A stretch of DNA of 13,232 nucleotides from Actinomycetes bacterium (GTDB lineage: Bacteria; Actinomycetota; Coriobacteriia; Coriobacteriales; Eggerthellaceae). The position numbers were made by a program, and so were the translations under genes. Within the stretch, counting starts at the first letter, position 1. Every line of letters begins with the position of its first letter. The DNA lies in assembly GCA_023429565.1 (NCBI GenBank), contig JAEZDJ010000036.1:1-13232 (forward strand), read 5' to 3'. Of the stretch, positions 6,925 through 13,232 are shown piece after piece. The notes below the pieces were generated by a model. The model did no database searches, was not told the origin of the DNA, and saw only the letters and a list, made by a program, of their open reading frames with translations.

Positions 6925-9267
6925 CTACGAGGCGAACAAGGACAAGGTCTTCGACCACAGCATGCCTTGGAAGCGGACCGCCGATGAAGGAGTGGTCGTG
7001 CCCCCACCTCCGCCGCCGGTGTTCCCTCCGGACCCACCGCCCGTGTCTCCGCCGGTGCCGGATTCGCCGCCGGTGTTCCCTCCGTCGTCGCCACCGTCAT
7101 CCCCACCGCCCGTGGAGCCACCACCGGTGGAACCTCCGCCGGTGGAACCGCCATTGTTCCCGCTGCCTCCACCGGTCGAGTCGCCGGTGGAACCTCCGCT
7201 GGAGCCGCTCCCGCTCCCTGAAGAGCTGTTTGAGCCGGAACCGTTCGAGCTGGATGAGCCAGAACCAGAGGAATCGCCGCTGGAGCTGGAGGACGAACCG
7301 CTCGATGTGCCCCCGATTCGATAGGTGGAGTTGCTGTAGGAGGATTGGTAGGTGGGATCGGCAGCGGAGGGGAAGCTTTGCAGAGGCTGACCGTCAAGCA
7401 CCTCGGTCATGAAGTTGCGGAACACGTCGCCCGCGGTGACGCTCGTCGGGATCTGCACTACGTTGGACGGGTCCCCAAACCAGATGGTAACCGCCATCTG
7501 AGGGGTGATGCCACAGAACGTGATGTCGTGATAGTTACTGCTCGTACCCGTTTTAGCCGCAACCTCCTGCCCGCTCGACAGGGCTGCGCTGGTGCCCGTT
7601 CCTTCGGAGGTGGACACAACGGACTTCATGACCTCAGAGGCCGCATGGGCAACCTCAGGCGAAATGACCCGCTCCCCTTCGGGAGCAGAGTTGTCCTCCT
7701 TCAGGTTGCCGTCGCTGTCGTAGACCTGCAGGATAGGCTGGGCCTTGTAGAGGGTCCCACCGTTCGCGATGGTGGCATAGGCCTGCGCCATGTCGATCAT
7801 CGTCACGTTGTCCTGCCCCAACGTCAGGGCAGCGCCCGAGGTCAGCGGCGACGAGATGCCCATCTTTTGAGCCGTTTCGATCACCTTGTCAACGCCGACG
7901 GCCATCTCCAGACGCACAAAACCCGTGTTCGACGAAACGGCAAATGCCCGTTGGATGGTGCGCGTGCCGTAGTTATGATTATCGATGTTTTGCAGGGGAT
8001 TCGACGACGAGTAGGTCGTGTTCGGAATGGTGGCGGGCGAGGAACAGTCAACCATGGTCTGGGGGTTGATCCCCTCCTCAAGAGCCGTGATGAGCGTGAA
8101 TACCTTGAACGCCGAGCCACAGGGCCGACCCGGCCTGTCCTCATCGGTGCCCCAGCCCGTCGCGAGATTCACCTGGCTGACGGAGTAGTCCTTGCCACCG
8201 ACCAAAGCCTTGACGTGGCCCGTTTCCGGATCAAGGGCAACCAGAGAACCTTGGATGGCCGCATTGAGGCCTTCCTCTTTCGCGGCGACAGCTGCCTCCG
8301 CGGTCTCCTGCGCTGAGAGGTCAAGGGTCGTGATGACCGTGAATCCACCTTTGAGAATCTCGTCGATCGAATAGGTGTCCAGCAAGGTCTGCTTCACATA
8401 ATTGGTGAAATGCGGGTAGGCCAGGAGGCCATCGGTCGAGGGCAAGGTTGGATTGAGCACGAGCGGCTCGGCTTGGGCAGCGTCATGCTCCTCCTGCGTG
8501 ATATGACCCGCAGTCAGCATGCGATCAAGGACCAGGTTCCTACGCGCAAGACAGTTATCGGGGTTATCGATGGGATTATTGTACGTGGGTGACTGCGGGA
8601 TGCCGATGAGCGTAGCCGCTTCAACCAGCGTCAGATCGGCTGCGTCCTTCGAGAAATAGCGCTGTGCAGCTGCCTGGATGCCATACGCACCCGACCCATA
8701 GTTGATGGTGTTGAGGTACATGCGCAGGATCTCGTCTTTGGAATACTGTTCCTCAAGCTTCACCGAGAGGTACATCTCGCGTACCTTGCGTTTGAAGGAA
8801 ATGTCGTTCATCTCGTCAGACAGAATGGTGTTGCGGACAAACTGCTGCGTGATGGTCGAAGCGCCCTCGCGGCCCGACCCGGTCAAGGTCACGATAGCCG
8901 CCCGGACGATGCCATAAACGTCAAATCCGCCATGATCGTAAAAACGCTCGTCCTCAGTGTCGACCGTTCCCTGCAGCACATAGGTGCCCATCTGGTCGAG
9001 CGCAATGGGATCGCGGTTCTCCAGCTGGAATTTCGCGAGCAGGACCGTTTTGCTCGAATCCCACACCTCGGTCGGCTGTGCCGTGTTGAATGCATCGGCA
9101 TTTTCATAGTCGGGCAAGTCATCCCCGAGCCAGGTAGCCCCAAGGGCATACATTCCCGCAGCACCCGCCACGACGACGGCCGCAAACACGGAAAAGACGA
9201 CGAGCAATCCAATTTTAGGGTGCTTCTTCTTCGCACCCGGTCTATTCTTCATTGAACGTGAAGCCAC
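6925..9267 (-). CDS. Class A penicillin-binding protein with Ser/Gly-rich tail
   Basis: A 780-residue bifunctional peptidoglycan synthase. After a basic N-terminus a membrane helix spans about 18-43. GT51 motifs are TEDERFYDHGG at 104-114 (catalytic E105), GASTITQQ at 135-142 and RKVRE at 160-164. The transpeptidase has SAFK at 385-388 (nucleophile S385), SSN at 445-447 and KTGT at 572-575. From about 652 to 757 the chain is almost only Ser and Gly with some Asn, Thr and Asp, followed by a short odd end containing VRFQGMLWSKTLSLF. There is no PASTA domain. I chose the GTG start at 9265-9267 because a perfect GGAGG lies six bases upstream. An ATG five codons later is possible but lacks this site, and the ATG at 9352-9354 would put the promoter hairpin inside the gene. 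It is a close paralogue of the convergent PASTA-type PBP. Confidence 0.95.
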   Translation of the reverse strand: MASRSMKNRPGAKKKHPKIGLLVVFSVFAAVVVAGAAGMYALGATWLGDDLPDYENADAFNTAQPTEVWDSSKTVLLAKFQLENRDPIALDQMGTYVLQGTVDTEDERFYDHGGFDVYGIVRAAIVTLTGSGREGASTITQQFVRNTILSDEMNDISFKRKVREMYLSVKLEEQYSKDEILRMYLNTINYGSGAYGIQAAAQRYFSKDAADLTLVEAATLIGIPQSPTYNNPIDNPDNCLARRNLVLDRMLTAGHITQEEHDAAQAEPLVLNPTLPSTDGLLAYPHFTNYVKQTLLDTYSIDEILKGGFTVITTLDLSAQETAEAAVAAKEEGLNAAIQGSLVALDPETGHVKALVGGKDYSVSQVNLATGWGTDEDRPGRPCGSAFKVFTLITALEEGINPQTMVDCSSPATIPNTTYSSSNPLQNIDNHNYGTRTIQRAFAVSSNTGFVRLEMAVGVDKVIETAQKMGISSPLTSGAALTLGQDNVTMIDMAQAYATIANGGTLYKAQPILQVYDSDGNLKEDNSAPEGERVISPEVAHAASEVMKSVVSTSEGTGTSAALSSGQEVAAKTGTSSNYHDITFCGITPQMAVTIWFGDPSNVVQIPTSVTAGDVFRNFMTEVLDGQPLQSFPSAADPTYQSSYSNSTYRIGGTSSGSSSSSSGDSSGSGSSSSNGSGSNSSSGSGSGSSGGSTGDSTGGGSGNNGGSTGGGSTGGGSTGGGDDGGDDGGNTGGESGTGGDTGGGSGGNTGGGGGGTTTPSSAVRFQGMLWSKTLSLFAS
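6997..7314 (-). repeat. Low-complexity imperfect repeat coding the PBP Ser/Gly tail
   Basis: About 318 bp of imperfect short repeats built on GGT/GGC, TCC/AGC and ACC codons encode residues 652-757 of the PBP. Related units around the plus-strand motif CCGGTGGAACC recur several times between about 7123 and 7195. On the protein the 5' part is Ser-rich (SSGSSSSSSGDSSGSG) and the 3' part Gly-rich (GGSTGGGSTGGG), with a DDGGDD segment. Such DNA can change length by slippage and makes the opposite strand look like a Pro-rich ORF. Confidence 0.8.
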
Positions 9268-9284
9268 GTGACACCTCCAGAAAA

Positions 9285-9312
9285 ACTCCCCGACATTGTA
9301 ACATCGGGGAGT
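9285..9312 (-). promoter_or_regulatory. Inverted repeat around the PBP promoter, terminator-like on the minus strand
   Basis: ACTCCCCGA at 9285-9293 is inverted as TCGGGGAGT at 9304-9312 over a 10-nt loop. On the minus strand the stem runs into TTTTT and, two bases later, GGAGG, the ribosome binding site of the PBP. The loop contains an extended -10. It can be read as an operator flanking the -10, or as an intrinsic terminator/attenuator acting on RNA started further upstream. The structure is certain; which role holds is open. Confidence 0.5.
9295..9303 (-). promoter_or_regulatory. Extended -10 promoter of the Ser/Gly-tailed PBP
   Basis: The minus strand reads TGT-TACAAT, an extended -10 with five of six positions of TATAAT. 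It lies exactly in the loop of the inverted repeat. Transcription starting near 9288 would give a leader of about 20 nt with GGAGG well placed. No clear -35 is present at 17 nt. Confidence 0.5.
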
Positions 9313-9447
9313 AATCCCACATGAAACAACACAAGTTTGTTGGAAAAAGGCCATAACGAAAAAGGCCGATGGGAAGGTGATTTCAGCCGGTGGGCGATGG
9401 GGTCGGCAGCCGGGGGCGCCCGCCTTCGCAGAAGGTCAGACACACAA

Positions 9448-9482
9448 AGTGGGAGGGCGGGGTCCTCCCCCGCCCTCCCACT
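9448..9482 (-). terminator. Strong GC-rich terminator after argH
   Basis: A 15-bp perfect stem (9448-9462 with 9468-9482) closes a 5-nt loop about 30 nt after the argH stop codon. On the minus strand it is followed by TTGTGTGTCT, which is moderately U-rich. The plus strand has no T-tail. It should isolate the arginine transcript from the downstream PBP. A smaller CCTTC/GAAGG hairpin follows at 9423-9435. Together with the PBP promoter repeat this accounts for most of the 245-nt gap. Confidence 0.8.
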
Positions 9483-9512
9483 CACGCCGCAGAGCCGAAC
9501 TTTCCCCAGCGA

Positions 9513-10904
9513 TTAGAAAAGCCGTGCCTCATCGGCGGAAAGGGCCTGCTTTGCCTGCGCAAGCTGCTTTGCGACGACAGCCGTGCCCGTCCCGCCTTCG
9601 GTCGTGCGAGCAGCGACGATGCTTTCAAGATCGAGCGCCTCCGCTATGTCGGCCTCGAACAGATCGCTCTCTGCCTTGAAGTCCGCAAGGGTCAGGTCCT
9701 CAAGGTCACAGCCCCGTTGCTCGCAGAGAAGCACCAGATGTCCGACGATTTCATGGGCCCGGCGAAACGGCAGGCCCTTCTTGGCCAGATAGTCTGCCAC
9801 ATCGGTGGCAGCAAGATAGCCCTTCTTTGCCTGGGCGCGCATGCTCTCGGGATTGACGGCCATGGTCTCTATCATGCCGGTCGCGCACACGAGACAATCC
9901 TCGAGCGTCTTCGCGGCATCGATGGCGCCCTCCTTGTCCTCCTGCAAATCCTTGTTGTAGGCGAGAGGAAGCGCTTTCATGGTGACGAGCAGCGCCACGA
10001 GATCGCCCACGACGCGGCCGGTCTTACCGCGGATGAGTTCGGCGAAATCAGGGTTTTTCTTCTGCGGCATGATGGACGAGCCCGTGGAGAAGCCATCTGA
10101 CAGCTCGATAAAGGCGAACTCGGCGCTGGACCACAGCACGATTTCCTCGCACAGGCGGGACAGGTGCATGCACGACACACTGCAAGCATACGAAAGATCC
10201 AGCAGGAAGTCACGGTCCGAGACGGCATCGAGCGAGTTGGGGATGACACGCGAGAATCCAAGTTCTTCAGCGGTCATCTGCCGATCGAGGGGATAGGTGG
10301 TTCCTGCGAGCGCCGCTGCCCCCAGCGGGCTGGCATCCGCCGCGCTGCGGGCGGCGACAAGGCGCTCGAAGTCGCGGGTGAGCATCCACACATAAGCAAG
10401 CATGTGGTGGGAAAACAGGACCGGCTGGGCGTGCTGCATGTGTGTATATCCCGGCATGATGACCGATGGATGCGCTTCGGCCTGAGCGATCAACGCACGG
10501 CGAAGGCCCACGTTGGCCTCCATGAGCTCAGCACAACGTGCCTTCGCGAACAAGCGTGTGTCGGTTGCCACCTGATCGTTGCGGCTTCTTCCCGTATGCA
10601 GACGGGCACCGGCATCGCCAATGTCCGCGATGAGCGCACGCTCCACCGACATGTGGATGTCCTCGTCATCGATGTCGAACGAAAAGGAACCCTCCTCGAT
10701 GCGCTTCAGCACACCATCAAGGCCCCGCACGATGGCGGACGCGTCAGCGTCGCTGATGACGCCCGTCTTCGCGAGCATGGACGCGTGCGCCTTGGAACCG
10801 GCGATGTCCTGAGCATACAAAGCCTTGTCCACAGGAAGCGAGGCTCCGAAGCGCTGGGTGAACTCGCTTGCCGTCTCCGTGAATCTGCCTGACCAGAGTG
10901 CCAT
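9513..10904 (-). CDS. argH: Argininosuccinate lyase
   Basis: A 463-residue enzyme that splits argininosuccinate into arginine and fumarate, the last step of arginine synthesis. It belongs to the fumarase/aspartase superfamily and acts as a cytosolic tetramer. It starts ALWSGRF, as the family does. Visible motifs are LHTGRSRNDQ (102-111), PGYTHMQHAQP with H155 (151-161) and the superfamily signature GSSIMPQKKN at 275-284, whose mobile loop carries the catalytic serine. Length is normal. The ATG at 10904 matches the family start and has GAGAGG at a suitable distance upstream. It follows argG by 13 nt, so the ribosome binding site overlaps the argG stop region and the two genes should be translated from one mRNA. 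No defect is seen. Confidence 0.98.
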   Translation of the reverse strand: MALWSGRFTETASEFTQRFGASLPVDKALYAQDIAGSKAHASMLAKTGVISDADASAIVRGLDGVLKRIEEGSFSFDIDDEDIHMSVERALIADIGDAGARLHTGRSRNDQVATDTRLFAKARCAELMEANVGLRRALIAQAEAHPSVIMPGYTHMQHAQPVLFSHHMLAYVWMLTRDFERLVAARSAADASPLGAAALAGTTYPLDRQMTAEELGFSRVIPNSLDAVSDRDFLLDLSYACSVSCMHLSRLCEEIVLWSSAEFAFIELSDGFSTGSSIMPQKKNPDFAELIRGKTGRVVGDLVALLVTMKALPLAYNKDLQEDKEGAIDAAKTLEDCLVCATGMIETMAVNPESMRAQAKKGYLAATDVADYLAKKGLPFRRAHEIVGHLVLLCEQRGCDLEDLTLADFKAESDLFEADIAEALDLESIVAARTTEGGTGTAVVAKQLAQAKQALSADEARLF

Positions 10905-10917
10905 GGAATTCCTCTCG

Positions 10918-12231
10918 CTATGCCAAGACGGCTTCGGCTTCTTCGACGATGGAAGGAGCGTTGGACGAACCGTCGCCCTTCCCCGCCATGCTGCAGGAGC
11001 TCCCAGCATTGGCCGATATGCCATGCCGGCTCCTGTTCACAGCCCACGTCTTCCCCGAAAGCGTCTGCAATTGAATGAAGCCCTTGGCGGCCGTGCGATC
11101 AAACGCGTCATCCTTATCGTAGGTGGCAAGGGCATAGTCATAGAGCGAATAGGTGCTCTTCCGCCCGACAACCGTGCAGGATCCCTTGTAGAACTTCAGC
11201 TTGACCGTTCCCGACATGCACTGTTGCGTCGATGCCATGAAAGCGTCGATTGCGTCCTTGAGCGGAGAGAACCATTGGCCATTGTAGACGGCGGTAGCCC
11301 AAGCCTGTTCCATGCCGAGCTTGTAATGCAGCACCTCCCTCTCGAGAACCAAGTCCTCGAGAGCCTTATGCGCCTCAATGAGGGCAAGGCCGGCAGGAGC
11401 CTCGTAGCATTCACGGCTCTTCACGCCCACAAGCCGGTTCTCAACCATGTCGATCCGACCATAGCCGTTCTTTCCAGCAATCTGGTTCAGCTCATACACA
11501 ATGTCAAGGAAGCTCTTCTGGTTGCCGTCGATCATGCAGGGCAGACCCTGGGCAAACGTGATCTCCACATACTCGGGCTCATCGGGAGCCTGCAGGGGAT
11601 CGACAGTCATCGTGTAGATGTCCGCAGGAGGCTCCATCCAGGGATCTTCCAGCACGCCGCATTCGATGGCCCGTCCCCACAGGTTGTCATCGATGGAATA
11701 CGGCGAGGCCTTCGTCGCGGGCACGTCGATGCCATGTTTCTGCGCCCACTCGATCTCTTCCGGCCGAGTGAGCAGATCCCATTCACGCACCGGGGCAATG
11801 ATCTCGAGGTTCGGATCGAGCATGGTGATGCTCGCTTCGAAACGCACCTGGTCGTTGCCTTTTCCCGTGCAGCCATGAGCCACGTATTTTGCACCGAACT
11901 CATGGGCGGCATCCACCAGATGCTGCGAGATGAGAGGCCGCGACAGCGCCGACACGAGCGGGTATTTGTTCTCGTACATGGCATTTGCCGCCAGCGCCTT
12001 CGCCAGGTACTCCTGGGCGAAGGTTTCCCTCATGTCCACAACCAAGCATTCGAGCGCGCCGCTTGCAAGCGCTTTCTGCTTGATCTTCTCCAGGCCCTCA
12101 TGTTCCTGTCCGACATCGCCCACAACCGCGATGACGTCGACATTCTTGTTTTCCTGAAGCCACTTGATGCAACACGACGTGTCAAGACCGCCGGAATACG
12201 CGAGCACTGCCTTTTCCTTCTGCTGAGCCAT
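10918..12231 (-). CDS. argG: Argininosuccinate synthase
   Basis: A 437-residue enzyme that joins citrulline and aspartate with ATP to give argininosuccinate, which ArgH then cleaves. The PP-loop AYSGGLDTS is at 11-19, and the second family signature GCTGKGNDQVRF at 120-131. The body through about 405 aligns in style with the common roughly 400-residue bacterial type. Residues after about 405 form a Ser/Gly/Ala-rich C-terminal extension that I do not recognise from the family core. The ATG at 12231 lies after AAGGA with seven bases spacing and just ahead of the PP-loop, as expected; an upstream ATG at 12339 would add 36 unrelated residues. Upstream is argR on the same strand, 230 nt away. Confidence 0.98.
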   Translation of the reverse strand: MAQQKEKAVLAYSGGLDTSCCIKWLQENKNVDVIAVVGDVGQEHEGLEKIKQKALASGALECLVVDMRETFAQEYLAKALAANAMYENKYPLVSALSRPLISQHLVDAAHEFGAKYVAHGCTGKGNDQVRFEASITMLDPNLEIIAPVREWDLLTRPEEIEWAQKHGIDVPATKASPYSIDDNLWGRAIECGVLEDPWMEPPADIYTMTVDPLQAPDEPEYVEITFAQGLPCMIDGNQKSFLDIVYELNQIAGKNGYGRIDMVENRLVGVKSRECYEAPAGLALIEAHKALEDLVLEREVLHYKLGMEQAWATAVYNGQWFSPLKDAIDAFMASTQQCMSGTVKLKFYKGSCTVVGRKSTYSLYDYALATYDKDDAFDRTAAKGFIQLQTLSGKTWAVNRSRHGISANAGSSCSMAGKGDGSSNAPSIVEEAEAVLA

Positions 12232-12353
12232 GGTAGGTTCCTTCCTGTATATGGCTTGTTCCTGTGGTTGGGTCCGGATCTCCGATGCGGAAGGATGCTG
12301 TTTTGTCCCAACGATCGACACGGAGTCGAACGGGGACACAGGAATCCCGTGCG

Positions 12354-12396
12354 CATCGCGGCTTTCGCGATGGCGTGAGGCCGGACGGCCCTCACG
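12354..12396. promoter_or_regulatory. Two adjacent hairpins between argR and argG
   Basis: CATCGCG at 12354-12360 pairs with CGCGATG at 12366-12372 over a 5-nt loop. Immediately beside it CGTGAGGCC at 12374-12382 pairs with GGCCCTCACG at 12387-12396 with one bulged base. Neither has a U-tract on the minus strand. They may be the 3' end of the argR transcript or part of the argG leader. Confidence 0.4.
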
Positions 12397-12400
12397 ACGT

Positions 12401-12414
12401 ATGCTTCACAGCAT
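12401..12414. promoter_or_regulatory. Possible ArgR-type site upstream of argG (weak)
   Basis: ATGCT and AGCAT form a 5-bp inverted repeat with a 4-nt spacer (ATGCTTCACAGCAT on plus). The size is near that of an ARG box and it lies in the argR-argG gap, where control of argGH is expected. The match to known ARG boxes is poor, and I could not place a convincing argG promoter beside it. Confidence 0.2.
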
Positions 12415-12461
12415 GGAGTGAGATGGAGGAGAAAGCGTTCCTCGCGAAGAAAATAAGACGA

Positions 12462-12890
12462 CTATCGTCGTCGCAGTCGGTCGATGGCGTGCTCGACCTC
12501 GACGGCAGCCTCAGGGGTTTCTGCCGCGATCATAATTGTGTTGTCACCAGCCACTGTGCCCAGAGTACCGCGTAGACTCGCCTTGTCCAACGCGGCCGAG
12601 ACGCCGGCGGCACCGCCGGAAAACGTCTTCACAACAATCATGTTGCCTGCTGCATGCACATCTTCGACCAGTTCTGAAACCATCCGCTGGAGACGCATCT
12701 CCTCGGGAAGGACATAGCAACCCTCGCGAGATTTCACAAGGCCCATATCCATGATGTCACGAGAGACGGTCGCCTGAGTGCAGTCATAGCCGGCAGCCTG
12801 CAACCGATCGGCAAGATCGCGTTGGGTTTTGACGTCATGTTCGCGAATGATGTCGCGAATGATGTCATGCCGTTGTTGACGTTTTCTCAT
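12462..12890 (-). CDS. argR: Arginine repressor ArgR/AhrC
   Basis: A 142-residue hexameric transcription regulator that binds ARG boxes when loaded with arginine. An N-terminal winged helix (about 5-60) contains TQATVSRDI at 38-46, the family recognition helix. The C-terminal oligomerisation and arginine-binding domain includes GNMIVVKTFSGGAAGVSAAL and GTVAGDNTI at 111-119. Most family members have Asp-Asp in that last motif; here it is D116-N117. The ATG at 12890 matches family starts (MRKRQQRHDII). GAGG lies very close to it, so initiation may be weak; the frame remains open upstream to an ATG at 13073, which would add 61 unrelated residues. It is the first gene of the argR-argG-argH order and probably regulates both the pair and itself. 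Confidence 0.95.
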   Translation of the reverse strand: MRKRQQRHDIIRDIIREHDVKTQRDLADRLQAAGYDCTQATVSRDIMDMGLVKSREGCYVLPEEMRLQRMVSELVEDVHAAGNMIVVKTFSGGAAGVSAALDKASLRGTLGTVAGDNTIMIAAETPEAAVEVEHAIDRLRRR

Positions 12891-12957
12891 GACCTCGATG
12901 TCTCTCTTCGTTCCCGTGACCAGAACCGTTGTCTCGGTTCCGCCTCTTCTTGGCTCG

Positions 12958-12996
12958 TTATGCAGAAAACCGCAAGACCCGCCAAAAATATGCAAT
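12958..12996. promoter_or_regulatory. Candidate ArgR half-sites in the argR leader
   Basis: Two related elements occur: TTATGCAG at 12958-12965 and TATGCAAT at 12989-12996 (CTGCATAA and ATTGCATA on the minus strand). TGCATA-like halves resemble ARG boxes described for actinobacteria. The second overlaps the predicted transcription start of argR. The 31-nt spacing is larger than in a classical tandem box pair, so autoregulation is only suggested. Confidence 0.3.
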
Positions 12997-12998
12997 AG

Positions 12999-13027
12999 AT
13001 AGTACCTCATGAAACGCCCTTTGCGAA
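12999..13027 (-). promoter_or_regulatory. Candidate promoter of argR
   Basis: On the minus strand TTCGCA (13027-13022) and TACTAT (13004-12999) are separated by exactly 17 nt, each matching consensus at four of six positions. The start would be near 12992, giving a leader of about 100 nt before the ATG at 12890. The surrounding DNA is AT-richer than the genes. Confidence 0.45.
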
Positions 13028-13093
13028 CCCTTAATTGAAAAAGCGACGAAACTTCTCGACAAAATGTTCGCAAGCTTGATTGAAATCCTCAAG

Positions 13094-13232
13094 TAGACAC
13101 TGCAAGAGTTAGTGCCACCGTTGCGTTCTTTGTTGCAGGCAAGGGAGTCGTCGCAAGCTCTCGAGCATCCACAGGTGTTGCGTTTCCCTTCAATGAGTAC
13201 TTGATGGAATCGCATTGTGGTGGCTTTACCCC
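13094..13232 (-). CDS. Possible C-terminal end of an unknown gene, cut by the window edge
   Basis: From the right edge one minus-strand frame is open for about 45 codons and ends at a TGA near 13094. It reads ...KPPQCDSIKYSLKGN... and ends ...VALTLAVST. I do not recognise it. A second minus frame is also open here and continues to 12958 with several cysteines (CGCSRACDDSLAC). One plus-strand frame is open too. Because three frames are open, coding capacity is not certain. No terminator hairpin is evident after the TGA. Upstream sequence beyond the window would decide. Confidence 0.25.

Noticed and set aside
6803..7324. Plus-strand Pro-rich ORF (PPPVEPPPVEPP type)
   Set aside because: It is the antisense of the Ser/Gly repeat in the PBP; GGT/GGC and TCC codons read backwards give Pro and Glu. 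No ribosome binding site or recognisable fold.
7345..8316. 323-codon plus-strand ORF
   Set aside because: Antisense to the transpeptidase region of the PBP; Arg/Gly/His-rich with no motif.
9337..9366. Repeated AAAAAGGCC before the second PBP as a terminator
   Set aside because: Only a 4-bp GGCC stem can form; the copy pair is more likely incidental, and the strong stem at 9448-9482 already ends the argH transcript.
10825..12378. 517-codon plus-strand ORF
   Set aside because: It is antisense to the complete argG gene, which has all family signatures; the long open frame reflects codon bias.
12841..12864. Tandem 12-bp repeat (TCGCGAATGATG twice) in argR
   Set aside because: It encodes IIRD/IIRE in the first helix, but the spacing from QRH to TQ equals that of B. 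subtilis AhrC, so nothing was inserted. Probably chance.
12891..13073. N-terminal extension of ArgR to an upstream ATG
   Set aside because: The 61 added residues do not resemble ArgR, and they would cover the promoter-like region; family starts match the ATG at 12890.

Overview
The window most likely comes from a mid-to-high-GC actinobacterium of the Coriobacteriia/Eggerthellaceae type. This is an inference from protein style, the gene set and the strong GC-rich terminators; no rRNA or marker gene fixes it. Eight complete genes are supported, all with family-typical lengths and intact motifs. No transposase, integrase, CRISPR array, tRNA or rRNA is visible.

Layout, left to right. Positions 1-195 hold a cluster of small hairpins and the terminator of tyrS. 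tyrS (tyrosyl-tRNA synthetase) and a long two-half U32 'peptidase'-family protein, probably an RNA-modifying enzyme, lie on the minus strand. They read away from a divergent intergenic region at 3929-4060. On the plus strand from 4061 is a class A penicillin-binding protein with a C-terminal PASTA domain. Convergent to it on the minus strand is a second, clearly paralogous class A PBP (start 9267), which has a long Ser/Gly-rich tail instead of PASTA, followed by a small lipoprotein gene. The convergent point contains a 40-bp perfect palindrome and a second hairpin with a T-tail.

The right third is an arginine cluster on the minus strand in the order argR-argG-argH: the repressor, argininosuccinate synthase and argininosuccinate lyase. 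argG and argH are separated by only 13 nt and should be one transcript. ArgR would sense arginine and control this transcript and probably itself. A strong terminator follows argH and separates it from the PBP/lipoprotein unit.

The functional groups are translation (tyrS, U32), cell-wall polymerisation (two PBPs and a lipoprotein) and the last two steps of arginine synthesis with their regulator. The least ordinary points are the inverted pair of paralogous PBPs around a lipoprotein, the inverted repeat wrapped around the promoter of the second PBP, the 40-bp palindrome, the second cysteine cluster in the U32 protein, and an Asp-to-Asn change in the arginine-binding motif of ArgR. I found nothing that I can defend as a wholly new system.
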